Source: Seminavis robusta (taxonomy: Eukaryota; Bacillariophyta; Bacillariophyceae; Naviculales; Naviculaceae). From it: a stretch of DNA of 27,401 nt. Each line of letters begins with the position of its first letter. Within the stretch, counting starts at the first letter, position 1. Shown one piece after another: positions 9,397-19,503 of the stretch. The notes beneath the pieces are model-generated. The model was given only the letters and a program-made list of their open reading frames with translations. It had not been told where the DNA came from and ran no database searches. The stretch covers positions 1 through 27,401 of the forward strand of contig CAICTM010001536.1 in assembly GCA_903772945.1 (NCBI GenBank), read 5' to 3'. Position numbers and translations under genes: made by a program.

Positions 9397-10228
9397 GACA
9401 TAACAAAGAAGTTATTGATTGCTTGTGCGATTGAACGATAAATTCCTCACCTTGTCGCGCCCGAGTCACGAGCGGCCGCTCATTCGACACGTACCGGTAC
9501 CGGTACCGGTACCGGTGCTGGTACCTCCAGTAGCCTACTGTACCACCGGTATCTTTTTGCCTGGGCAGCAACTCTTCAGGACATGGTGCGTGCACTCGCA
9601 CCAGGTGCGCTGTACATGCACCGGGATCAGCGGGAACTCAATGGTGGTGCGGGGAGCGGGGAGTACACACATAATGTAGCTTATACCTTCAGTGACATTT
9701 CAGATCTCCCTTCTTGTCGCTTCAGCCTAGCTAGCCAAGCAGAGTCAGTCCCAACCAGCTAGGAGAGGACATCTTGCCAGATAATGCAATAATATCATAC
9801 GGTAGGTGGCTCCCTGCATGTAGTACCGGTAACATGTGAATGCGGGAGAGGCAATGTACATCGCCGAGTCGCCGCCTTCCGCCTTCCTGTACATGTACCC
9901 CCGTACCGGTATCAATGAAGGTGATTGTTCATCCAGCATCTCCCTGGTAGAGATGAAGGATGAAGCACCAAGGACGGTACCGATACGTATTTTGAGTAAA
10001 AAGTGAACTCCATAGAGTTCTTGATGAGAGAAGTGGTACTAGTACCATACGGATACGGCGGCGACAGATCCTCATCAATAGAGCGGTGTACATGTACTGG
10101 TATGCAGGCGGATCCGGACTCGACTTGTCAGAGATCTTGCCCAAAGCCGTCCTGCTACTATGATATTGCTTGCGTCAGCTTTTTAACTGCACTACGGTAG
10201 TGTACTCCGTACTACATGCGTATGTACT
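9397..10228. other. Intergenic, rich in GTAC palindromes
   Basis: No gene is seen. Short palindromes such as GTACCGGTAC, GTACATGTAC and TAGTACC recur throughout. Confidence 0.5.
9491..9516. repeat. (GTACCG)n hexanucleotide microsatellite
   Basis: Four full GTACCG units plus GT, followed by a degenerate GCTGGTACC. Each junction is a self-complementary ACCGGT or GGTACC. Confidence 0.9.
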
Positions 10229-10236
10229 GTATGCAG

Positions 10237-10254
10237 TAGAGGATGGAACCGCAA
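10237..10254 (+). repeat. Left terminal inverted repeat of the hAT element
   Basis: TAGAGGATGGAACCGCAA, an exact inverse of 12512-12529. Preceded directly by the target duplication GTATGCAG. Confidence 0.95.
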
Positions 10255-10420
10255 CGTTTTTTAGCGTAGCGTTTTTAGCGTTTTAGCGTAGCGTTTTATA
10301 CGCTACGCTAGCCCCAAGCGTTTGCGTTTTTTAGCGTGTTTGTGTAGTAGTGTATAAAAACAGCGTTTTTAGCGTTTTATAGCGTTTTATAGCGTTTTAT
10401 CTCTGTTTTAACGTTTTTCA
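10255..10420 (+). repeat. Left subterminal array of AGCGTTTT motifs
   Basis: About eleven AGCG-containing units (TAGCGTTTT and variants) occur in 165 bp. An 11-bp perfect hairpin lies at 10284-10310 (TAGCGTAGCGT, 5-nt loop, ACGCTACGCTA). Subterminal short repeats are the usual transposase-binding region of hAT elements such as Ac; here the role is inferred. Confidence 0.85.
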
Positions 10421-10460
10421 ATGAAGATGCCACTTACAACCTTGTATAACTTACTTCACC

Positions 10461-11239
10461 AACTCTTTATACATATAGATGAACTTTCTGGACGGTGGTA
10501 CTGGTGCCGGTGTGTGTTGGTATGGTTCTATAGCACTATCGGGCCTGAAAATGACATGTTTGGATGCAAAATAAGACCAGATATGCTACTTTGGGTTATC
10601 TGGAAGGATGTGCTGCAGTGACCAAACATGAACTACTCCTTATACATATAGATGAACTTTCTGGACGGTGGTACTGGTGCCGGTGCGTGTTGGTATGGTT
10701 CTATAGCACAATCGGGCCTGAAAATGACATGTTTGGATGCAAAATGAGGTCAGATATGCTACTTGGGTTATCTGGAAGGATGTGCTGCAGTGACCAAACA
10801 TGAACTAACTCCTTATACATGTAGATGAACTTTCTGGACGGTAGTACTGGTGCCGGTGCGTGTTGGTATGGTTCTATAGACTATCGGGCCTGAAAATACA
10901 TGTTTGGATGCAAAATAAGACCAGATATGCTACTTGGGTTATCTGGAAGGATGTGCTGCAGTGACCAAACATGAACTAACTCCTTATACATATAGATGAA
11001 CTTTCTGGACGGTGGTACTGGTGCCGGTGCGTGTTGGTATGGTTCTATAGCACAATCGGGCCTGAAAATGACATGTTTGGATGCAAAATGAGGTCAGATA
11101 TGCTACTTTGGGTTATCTGGAAGGATGTGCTGCAGTGACCAAACATGAACTAACTCCTTATACATATAATGAACTTTCTGGACGTGGTACTGTGCCGGTG
11201 CGTGTTGGTATGGTTCTATAGCACTATCGGGCCTGAAAA
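10461..11239 (+). repeat. ~172-bp tandem repeat (minisatellite) inside the hAT element
   Basis: The GATGAACTTTCTGGACGG landmark recurs at 10478, 10651, 10823, 10995 and about 11169, a period of 172-174 bp, giving about 4.5 units. Units differ by a few substitutions and one-base indels. Units 1 and 3 read AATAAGACCAGATATG while units 2 and 4 read AATGAGGTCAGATATG, so unit types alternate. The last unit is cut short at GGGCCTGAAAA. Open frames through it are by-products of the repeat and are not annotated as genes. Confidence 0.93.
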
Positions 11240-11539
11240 CAACCTATAAGTATATAAGATTTCACAATGCTCACTTGAGCAAGCTAGCAGCGTAGTAGAT
11301 TACTTCTGGCAGACAATGGAAGCAAAACATTATTCAATGATTACTAATTGTTTACATTCATTGGACTGTTTTATTTATCAATTGTGGCCAAGGTCAGTAA
11401 CCTATTGTTGAGCCTTCAAGTCGAGGATTCCCTTCTTTTAAACTTGCACAGTGGTATAGTCCTGACTTCCTATTCTCCTCATTTCTGCTATCATCCATGA
11501 AATCATCATCTGTAGTAATTGTCAGCCTCCTCAACTGCT

Positions 11540-12372
11540 TCACTCCTCATTGTCCTCATTGTCAGCCTTTTCGACGGCTTCTTTGTAATCAATACGATCC
11601 TGCCAATTCTTCCAATTCTTAGCAACAAACAGAGTCTTTCCGGCCATTTCTGGATTCAAGGTAGTGCGCTTGTTGGAGATGAGTCTGGAAGCAGCACTGA
11701 AAATCCTTTCAGAGGGTGCAGATGTGGCCTGCACAGAAAGGTAAATCTTGGCCAAAGATGCTAGGATAGGATAGAGAGATTGATTCTTCTTCCACCAGCC
11801 AAGTGGATCATTGTAGGTCTTGTCGTGCTTGCTCTTTCGAATTGGAAGTGAACCTGCTTCAATGTAACGCTTGAGCTCATCCTTGCATGTCTTCTCAATT
11901 GAATCATCGCTCGCACTTGCTTGTTTGCCAACTTCCACAGCAGCAACTTGCTGCTCAAAAACTTCTAGAGGATCTTCATCATCGCTGCTGTTGTCTTCAT
12001 CGTCGTCATTGGCTTGCTTTTCTTCTTCCATTTCAACATCATCACCAGCTGAAGCAACACCACCACCAAGAGCATCGCGCTTTTCAATTTCTGACATCTT
12101 CATGATTTCAAGAACTCTCTCACGAATTGCTACCTTGGATCCCTCATCAGGAACAGAAATCAGAGACTTGAATCTTGGATCAAGTAAAGTGGCAATAAGG
12201 AGAGCAGGATGGATTCCAGTTTGCCTATTGCGTTCACCACGTTGAACTTCAGGATTGAAGACGGGTTCGTCGGCACTACCCCAACGCTTTTTAAAGTCTT
12301 CAAGAAGATTGCGAGCCAACTTAATAGTCTGATTGCACTCTATTGTAGTGCACCAATACTGTAAAAAACGCT
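11540..12372 (-). pseudogene. C-terminal fragment of a hAT transposase
   Basis: An open frame from about 12372 to 11540 that has no ATG near its beginning; the clearly protein-like part starts near 12319. Counting from LARNLLEDF at 12319, residues 43-51 (ATLLDPRFK) match a conserved hAT motif. Residues 84-118 are an acidic linker. Residues 150-235 are the hAT dimerisation domain (WWKKNQSLYPILASLAKIYL; ATSAPSERIFSAASRLIS; KTLFVAKNW). Full hAT transposases run to roughly 600-800 residues with a BED zinc finger and an RNase H-like DDE core, none of which is here. The frame enters directly from the right subterminal array, so the deletion joined array and coding sequence. Intact dimerisation sequence suggests the loss is recent or the fragment is tolerated. 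Confidence 0.92.
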
Positions 12373-12511
12373 AACAGAAACGCTAACAAAAACGCTAATA
12401 AAACGCTAACAAAAACGCTGAGCTCATAGTAATAAAAAACGCTAAAAAACGCATAATAACAAACGCTAAGGGGACCTGTTAGCGTTTAAACGCTACGCTT
12501 GACCCTAGCGT
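12362..12511 (-). repeat. Right subterminal array of AACGCTAA motifs
   Basis: The inverse counterpart of the left array: nine or so AACGCTAA-type units in 150 bp, plus the perfect 16-bp palindrome TAGCGTTTAAACGCTA at 12480-12495. Confidence 0.85.
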
Positions 12512-12529
12512 TTGCGGTTCCATCCTCTA
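12512..12529 (-). repeat. Right terminal inverted repeat of the hAT element
   Basis: TTGCGGTTCCATCCTCTA, the exact inverse of 10237-10254, followed directly by the target duplication GTATGCAG. Confidence 0.95.
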
Positions 12530-13101
12530 GTATGCAGCTTGCACTTCCGTCGGGGTGTTCAGAAGTTAGTAAAAGTGACCCGTATCAGTTGTTGCCGGGA
12601 CAGCCTTGGAGCACAACGATGCATAAGTCAGTTCTGTGTGTTCTTCTCTCTTGGTTTCTGTAATTAATTCATACTCAGTAACTAATTACCACTCTATTAG
12701 TACCGCTGTACCAGTACTATTAATACTCGGCTTCTCGGTACCAATGATAACTGTTTTGTACTCGAGTACTGGTACTACTGAGTATCATGAGCTAGCCTGT
12801 ACTCTAGAGCTACTCTGGTAAATGTCGCACTTTTCGCTGGAACGTACATGTTGTACGGTATGTATTTGGCACTCGAGACTCCAAGGGTATGGCATATATG
12901 TATGGAACATGCAGTGTACTGTCGTCTACAGTCGTAGACTTAAAGGAGGCCTAAGCACTTGTGCAACTTGAACTGATTCCCAGGTGATCGTGAGACGAGT
13001 GAGTTTTGAGTTTTGGCCTTACTAGTAGTTAGTTAAGGCTTTTCTCTGGTCCAGATCGGTGAACATACACATTGACTATGGTACTGAGGACAGAAGAAGA
13101 G

Positions 13102-13134
13102 GTGCATGCAGAGTGCATGCAGAGTGCATGCAGA
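13102..13134. repeat. Three exact copies of GTGCATGCAGA
   Basis: An 11-bp unit, three perfect head-to-tail copies; each contains the palindrome TGCATGCA. Confidence 0.9.
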
Positions 13135-13477
13135 CTGTCGGAACAAAGTACAGTACAAGTAATTTCACAGTTCGACCAAATCTTGCTGCTATTCATTCGG
13201 AAATTATTATGCAAAGGCTTCTCCTTGACTATTCGGCGAATAATTTTTAAAATGAAGCAGGTCTTCCGGTCTTAGATAATGCATGCCATGTGTAACTTCA
13301 AGTGATGTTCTGTTCTTTTTCCCTGAAGCCTTGAACCACCCCACCATTGTCTCTTTCCGTTCCGTAAGCAGCTGTAAGCTCTCCGTTCGAAACAAACCGA
13401 AGGCGGTAGCTAAGGCGGTGCAGTTTAAGGCTTTGGCTGCATGCTGGAACATTTTGATGGATAATCTAGGATCAAAA

Positions 13478-13950
13478 CTCCGGTATCTCAGAAAGTACTC
13501 CAAACCAAGGAATAGTACTCGGAGTACTCCGCAGCGCCAGGTTCCTTTCGAGTGACAAGTGGATTTATTGGTAAGCTTCCGAAAAGGAAGGGAGGTTTCA
13601 AATCTCCGGCATGTCAGAAAGCATCTGATGCTACCAAAATCTGTACCTTATATCCTGGTTACAGCAAAAGAGTGTGATAGTCAAATTTGGTGACATTAAT
13701 CAAATCTCCGGCAACTGTGACATCTCCAATACACTGCTACTTGTTGTTCGAGGGGGTAACCTTTAATTACTTTGTTCCCGGAGAGCGGAAATAGGGAGCA
13801 TGTTGAAGCGTAGTATGTGTTTCAATCTCCGGCATGTTAGAAAATACTCAATCGTAACGATCAAGCAATTTTTTAAAGACCTCTGTCAGCCTCGGAACAT
13901 TGAGAAAAAGAAGGGACTTGTCCAGTCTCCGGCATCTTAGAAAGCATCTG
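13478..13950 (+). repeat. Five-copy periodic motif CTCCGGCATSTYAGAAAG
   Basis: The core CTCCGG(C/T)A starts at 13478, 13604, 13706, 13827 and 13927. Spacing is 126, 102, 121 and 100 bp. Four of the five continue AT(C/G)T(C/T)AGAAA; the copy at 13706 diverges after CTCCGGCA. Copies 2 and 5 extend through GCATCTGAT. Sequence between copies is mostly unrelated, so this is a spaced motif or a strongly decayed ~110-bp satellite. Confidence 0.7.
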
Positions 13951-14747
13951 ATAGCGCATCAATAAATAGAGATAACCCCAACTTCACCAAAGAAGGAACC
14001 ATTGATTCAATCACTCACGCATTCTATTTCCTTGTTGCGCCAGCAAAGGCAATCTTCTTACAACGAACAGTCATGTTGGCAGAATTCCTGTATCTGCGAC
14101 ATTCCTTTTAAGATAAGCTGGGGATAGCATCCGATTTGTCTTGAAGAGAATTATTAGTCAAGTGAAGTTTGTCCACTGGTCGTGGGCTTTTTTTCATGCC
14201 AATGTCATAGGACAATGCAGTCGCCTTTAAATCAAATAGAGGGCTGAATTCCGGGATCAAAATATCGGTCGTTTCACTAGTATAAACCAAATGACTATAG
14301 AGTAAGAGTACCCTCATCCATGATGTTACTGTACCAATTAGAGTGGTTAATCAGCCAGTTCCACTATCCAGGTTACTGTAACGCGTCGTTCCCCCAGATC
14401 TGGCCAGGTTTTTGTAATGTGTTCGCATCCACGCGTCAAGGAGGCAATTATGCACCATTGCCTACAGAATAGTACGGAGGCAAGATCCGTTTCCGTGGAG
14501 GCTCTGGGTAAAGTCCAACGACAGACGGTAGAAAGGAGAACTTGAGTACTGGATCTACACGATTTTATACCTGCGGGCCTCTCTCAATCGCGCAATCGAT
14601 AGACACCGCGTCGGTGTTTGGATCGGTGATGAAAAATCAAAATCTCCCTTCTCACAATTTTTGGATAGCTCACTTTGGTACGACAGCAAACAAGCATTCT
14701 TTCTTTCTCGTATTCCACCAACCAAACCAAACCAACCAACTAATACA

Positions 14748-15764
14748 ATGAACATCCCAACCATGGCCAACCCCACCCACCCCATCTACCATGACACTGC
14801 CTTCCTTGGAGGAGTCAACGTGAACAGTACTTGGGCCGCCTCCCATTTTGATGCTCCACAAGACTGCGAGGAGCCTGAAATCTTATTCCCAGTGAGTGCT
14901 CAAGAGTTCGACTGGGAATCTGGAACAACTGAAAATAACCACAACGACATGATGACCATGACATCGGCTGCTCCTAGCAGCACCTACAAGAAACCATGTG
15001 TCATCCAGCCTGAAGAACCTGCTTTTTCAAGCATGAAGAACCAGAATTCCCTGGTGTCCCTTCAGCTGGCTGCTAGAAAGAGGAGACACTCCTCTCAGTC
15101 TGCTGCTACTACTGGCATTGCTCCTCCTCCAGCAAGCAAGTTGCTCTTTCTGAACAAGAAGAGCAAAGGATTGAGCTTGCTACCTACTGATTTCGAACCA
15201 CAGCCTTACTCCATTCTCTGTGGACAAGGCAACGAAAACTTCAATGCGATCGGTAAGTCCCCCTAGTCGCGGGAGCGCGTCGGCAATGACTCTACTTCTT
15301 GTAACACGTTTCCTAACTGTCTCATTTTGTCTTTTTGTACCACAGGCAACCGACGATTTCGAGTTACCGTGGGCATGTTCCTGCAGCGCTACCAAGCCGC
15401 CAAGGACCGCCAAGAAAAGTCCGCCATTGTCTCTACCGTAATGGATATCCTCTACGATGCCTGTCCTGTCGGCACGTTCATCAAGCTCAAGGGCGGACGT
15501 TGGTGGCAAATTGACGAAAAGACGGCTCGTGAAAAGGTCGGAGCTCATTTCCGTGACGGCCTTGCGGATACCTACAAGTCCAGTGCCAAGAGCAAGATTG
15601 CCCGACGACGAGACCGGGAATTGGCGCGTCGACGCAAGTCCAATGCCTCTGCAATTAGTGAGGCTAGTAGTACTGCTGCCGAACGCCGTGGCTCCGACTC
15701 GAGCATTGCACAAGTCACCGTCGCGTCGGCTGACGTCTCGGTTGCTTCTTCGTCTTCTTCCTAA
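14748..15764 (+). CDS. DUF6824 domain protein, two exons
   Basis: Exon 1 is 14748-15252, the intron 15253-15345 (93 nt, GTAAGT...CACAG, with CCTAACT as a likely branch site) and exon 2 15346-15764. The product is 307 residues. The join gives NAIG-NRRFRV across the splice. Residues ~153-240 form the domain: PYSILCGQGNENFN, NRRFRVTVGMFLQRYQAAKD, RQEKSAIVSTVMDI, GGRWWQIDEKTAREKVGAHF. This matches DUF6824, a family strongly expanded in diatoms, of unknown function, sometimes suspected of DNA binding. Basic patches (AARKRRH; ARRRDRELARRRKS) could target it to the nucleus. The N-terminus is acidic and Ser/Thr-rich; the C-terminus is Ser/Ala-rich. The first in-frame ATG is 14748; ATG 14763 (ACCATGGCC) has a better context. 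Confidence 0.88.
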
Positions 15765-16420
15765 GCTTGCTTCCCACACCACGGGGCGGGCTCCTTCTCT
15801 TCTTGCTTGGCAGTACGGTGCGGTAATCCATACATACATCCATGTATCTTCGACGGGGAAGACTTGCGACTGTATTACCGTACCTGGCTGAGCCAGAATG
15901 AGGACGAGACAAAACGGACGATAGATGCCGGCTTCCACGGCCAACTTCACTCTCTTCCTGCTTCATCCCTCCCTTTCTCGAGACGATACTGTACCTTCTA
16001 AACGAAACGATACGAGACGATCCAATACGTTTCCATCCATCACCACGTATACATGTACGATTTCCCATGCGTGCTGGTTGTCTGTATTAATTTTCTACTA
16101 TTGACGGAGTACTTTTAGTTCAACACGGTTACTACCAAACAAGTCATCATTGTACATGTAGTGTACTTGTTAATGTTTACGTATAGACATGTACGACAGC
16201 ACGGAGCCGTCCAAACCCCAATCAGGCCAATTCGTACGTGGCCGCTGTATCCTTGAACTTCATCGCCACCAGGTTTCATACGGATCTAGCAAAGTTGCGG
16301 TCTCAACATGGCCTCATCCCTAATAAGAGAGACAGTGGAGCATGCATGTATGCACCCTACCGGTATCGCATCGTACATGCAAAAATCCAACAAACAAACA
16401 AAGCTTTCCCCCATCCATGC
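15765..16420. other. Intergenic between convergent genes
   Basis: The 3' flanks of the DUF6824 and ATG13-type genes. No gene is seen. Short palindromes (TACATGTA, GTACATGTA) recur. Confidence 0.5.
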
Positions 16421-16657
16421 AGCACCGTCCCATCGAGTACGGTACAGACCAGGCCCCACTTCTAGTAGGCTGGCCAGCTAGCTCGATAGTCTGCAATCCG
16501 TTCGACTCAATCCGTTCGGAGCACCGTCCCATTGAGTACAGAGTGCACGGTACGTACTACCAGGCCCCACTTCTAGGCTGGCTAGCTGCTGGGTCAGCTA
16601 GCTAGGTAGAACTCGCTAGCTAGTCCGCAATCCGTTCCACTGCCTCAATTCGTTCGA
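16421..16657. repeat. Tandem duplication at the 3' end of the ATG13-type gene
   Basis: AGCACCGTCCCAT begins copies at 16421 and 16520. Both continue through a GTAC-rich stretch, CCAGGCCCCACTTCTAG, a GCTAGC-rich stretch and GCAATCCGTTC. Copy 2 is longer (~138 versus 99 bp) and contains the stop codon (16645-16647) and last codons of the minus-strand gene. Confidence 0.75.
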
Positions 16658-19503
16658 AGCGGCAGCGGCGCCGCACTGGTCAACTGGGACGTACTGCCAC
16701 TGTCATCACTTCCGCTGTTACCACCGCCAGCACCACCACGTGACGACGATGCCATGAGCGAAGCACCAAAGGACCGAAACTCAGCCAATTGAGTCGTCAA
16801 GTCTCCACTGCCCAAGACATCCGTCGCCGTATTGTTATTATTGTTCGTCGTGGTCGTCGTCGTTGTACTGTCAAACAACTTGAGTCGATGATGCGGCGCG
16901 GGAGCACATTTCTGTGCAAAGGATGCCACGGCAGCGGACGACGATCCCAAATCGTAATAGGCATCGACGGGTGGTGGTACACCAGTTGTATTGGTATGAC
17001 TACTCATGGTCGTCGTTGTCGTCGTTGGAGGCGCCAAATCTTCGACGGCAAAGGGCATGTCTTGAAACAATTCTTCTTCGTCATCCTGAGTCGCTTGGAT
17101 AACGGTATCGTTAATGTGGCTGTTGTGATGGTTGCCCGCTTGCGCCGATCCCATCATCATCATCATCATCATGGCCGATGATTGTCCCCCACTCATGGCT
17201 AAAAAGGAAGCCGGTGGTCTACCAAGACTATTCAGCATGGGATTACTCGTAGCGCTTGTAGTAGGAACTTGTTGTTGTTGTGTCATCATGATGGAAGCCC
17301 CTTGTTGAAAAGGACTGCTGTGTAACAAATCGAGTGACGTCATGGGCGGTTGTTCTTGTTGCGGTGGTTGTTGAGGTGCTTGCTGCTGTGGAGATGGGTG
17401 CTGTTGTTGCTGCTGTTGCTGTGCTGCTACGGGTGGCGGCGGTTGTGCAAATCCCATGGGTCGGGTGGGAAACGGTGGTGCCGCAGCCATATTCCGCGGT
17501 GGCAACAAGGCCGCCGTGTTGACCGGCGTGGTTCCAGTAGCCGTTCGTAAAAAAGCGCCCCCTGTCGGCGGTGTTCCGACAATGGGACTCGTACCGAGTC
17601 GTGTCCCCGGACTACTGCCAAGTCGTCCTCGAGCGGGCGAATAACTCTGTCTTGCGAGCAGTGGTTGATCGGTGGGAGACGCTGGCAACGCAATGGGTAC
17701 ATTGGTGGAAGGCCGAATTTGATTCCAAGAAATATGATTGTTGTAGGCATATCCATATTCCGTATTGTTGTTGTTATTGTTGTTGTTGTTGAATTGTGGT
17801 GGCGCATGATGCAATGCCGCCCTTCGTTTTTCGACTTGCTCGTCATTTTCGATTGGCGTCGTTTGGTTGTTATTGCTGCTGTTGTTTGCAGTACCATTAG
17901 TAGTATTATCATTGCTGTTGTCATCGAGTAGTGCCAAACTCAATCCACTCATGATGCGTTCGGGTTTTTCCAATTCGGCCTTGGTCGGCATGGTTTTGGT
18001 AGTATTATTGTGGTTGTGGTTGTTATGGGCATGGGCATTCTTATCCATTTGCTGCAATTGTATCCTTGCAGCAGCTGCCGTTTCCGGAATGCCGAGGGAT
18101 GTATTGCGTCGTTGAATATAATGGTGATGATGATGATTGGCATGTTCTTCCTGATGGCTGCTATTGGATCGATGCATGAGGTGTCGTGGAGCATGATACG
18201 TATTGTTGGGGTACTGCAATGACGTTGGCTGATTTTGTTGCTGTTGTTGTTGATTGTATGGCACTGTCGGATTGTAATGATGATTGTTGTGATGATGATT
18301 ATTGTTGTTGTGAGCCTGCAAAAAATAATTTCCTCCTGCCGGTGCGGATTGTGGCACCATGGCTTGGTGTTGCTGCTGCTGCTGTTGCTGTCCAGTATGC
18401 AACTGATCGGTACTGGCAGTGCGTGGAATGGCCATGGGTGCCGTAGTATTTCGTAGAATGGGCCGTGCCGTAGTTCCATTATCGGATTGTTTCCAAAGGG
18501 GTGCCTTGGCAGGATGCGTGGGTGGCAAGTAGGCTTCAATGTACGTTTTGGAGGCATAATAGACAGTCCATGCCAATTCTCCATAGGGCGTGACAACGGT
18601 GGATGGTTGTTGTTGGCGCAAGTAGCCTTGCAATTCTTCCTTGTGTGGAGTATGGGGTGTTGTAGTTGAGGTTGTGGGAGTGTAAATGGAGAATTGCAAA
18701 GGCGGCATTCCCATGGCACCACAACTGGGATGCTGCAGTGCTTGTGCAGGTAGAAGTCGAGACGAGCAATACAGATTGCGGAGCCAAATGACAATTTTTT
18801 TGCAGACATGTCGTAGTTGGACAATGGGATCATTGCTATTCGTGTTGCTGTTGCGCTTGTGGTTGTCATAAGTGTTGTTGTTGCTGTTGCTATTGGCAGT
18901 CTGATACTCCAAACACCAACGTTCCACCAATTCGTTCTGGTTGGTCACTGGATTGTGATAGTACAAATCCAAACGCAGAGGAACGTGAAGAGCACGGCGC
19001 CATCGTTGGAGGATTTGACTGAAATAAATAGAAATAGAAATAGAAATAAATAGAAATAGAAAACAAACAAAATCATAAGACACACTAGGTCAGATCATTT
19101 TTCCATTTTCTTTTCATATTTTTTCATTTTGGTTGTTTTCTTACCGCACATGTGCAATTTCTGGCACCATGAGATTGAATCGACTGCTGCCATTATGCTG
19201 TTGGTTATTGTTGTTGTTATTGCTGTTGCTATTAATAGCAGTCCCTCCAAAGGCGGATAGAGCGTACGGCGAAGGATGGGTACTGCCAACGGTAGGTCGC
19301 GTACGTCCTTGCACGATAATCTCGGCTGCTTTCGACATGGCTTCAAAGATCACTTGATCGCATTTCGCGCGAGGGCCATTGTCCATATTATTATTACTCA
19401 TACCAGAAGTAGAAGTACTTGTAGTAGTACTCGTAGTAGTAGTGTTGTTGTTGTTGGGAGGTTGCAGCAGGAATGACGGCTGATTGTGATTGTAGGAGGT
19501 CAT
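16645..19503 (-). CDS. ATG13: ATG13-type autophagy protein (HORMA domain), two exons
   Basis: Exon 1 is 19503-19145, the intron 19144-19019 (126 nt, GTAAGA...TTTCAG) and exon 2 19018-16645. The product is 910 residues. ATG13 is the regulatory subunit of the ATG1/ULK kinase complex that starts autophagosome formation. The N-terminal HORMA domain spans ~47-285: KCDQVIFEAMSKAAEIIVQG, FNLMVPEIAHV, QILQRWRRALHVPLRLDLYY, LVERWCLEYQ, VCKKIVIWLRNLYCSSRLLP, LQFSIYTP, YGELAWTVYYASKTYIEAY. The RNLY...RLLPA stretch is the most ATG13-like segment. Asn/Ser-rich inserts interrupt the domain near 91-105 and 161-183. The remaining ~620 residues are disordered, with Gln, Asn, His and Thr runs and seven Met in a row; low-complexity C-termini are usual for ATG13. 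No kinase-binding motif could be identified by eye. Confidence 0.82.

Larger units (their letters stand above)
10229..12537. mobile_element. hAT DNA transposon, deletion derivative, with target site duplication
   Basis: The element proper is 10237-12529 (2293 bp). Both ends carry the same 18-bp terminal inverted repeat, TAGAGGATGGAACCGCAA, without mismatch. The 8-bp GTATGCAG immediately outside each end (10229-10236 and 12530-12537) is a perfect target site duplication. TIRs of the TAGAG type and 8-bp duplications are hallmarks of the hAT superfamily, and the minus strand inside encodes a hAT C-terminal domain, so the assignment is firm. Inside are two subterminal arrays of AGCGTTTT motifs, a ~172-bp tandem repeat and the transposase fragment. 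The N-terminal catalytic part of the transposase is absent, so the copy needs help in trans to move. Perfect TIRs and duplication suggest a fairly recent insertion. Confidence 0.95.
12538..14747. other. Long intergenic region without a convincing gene
   Basis: Reading frames are short. The best is on the minus strand at 13207-13452 (ATG MFQHAAKALNC, 81 codons), with no recognisable domain. The region contains a short tandem repeat and a five-copy periodic motif, listed separately. The last ~40 bp before 14748 (CCAACCAAACC-type sequence) look like the leader of the next gene. Confidence 0.5.

Noticed and set aside
10421..10803. Two short plus-strand ORFs with nearly the same peptide
   Set aside because: They arise because the 172-bp repeat happens to lack stops in one frame; the frame is lost in later units.
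13207..13503. 98-codon minus-strand frame
   Set aside because: The first ATG is 17 codons in, there is no domain, and one end overlaps the periodic motif; not enough support for a gene.
13478..13950. CRISPR-like reading of the regularly spaced motif
   Set aside because: Eukaryotic context, degenerate copies, ~100-bp spacers and no cas genes; the layout does not match a CRISPR array.
15180..15950. 256-codon minus-strand frame opposite the DUF6824 gene
   Set aside because: It spans the intron and second exon of a well-supported plus-strand gene and has no domain; a shadow frame.
17949..18869. 306-codon minus-strand frame, His/Ile/Thr-rich
   Set aside because: An alternate frame of the trinucleotide-rich ATG13-type exon.
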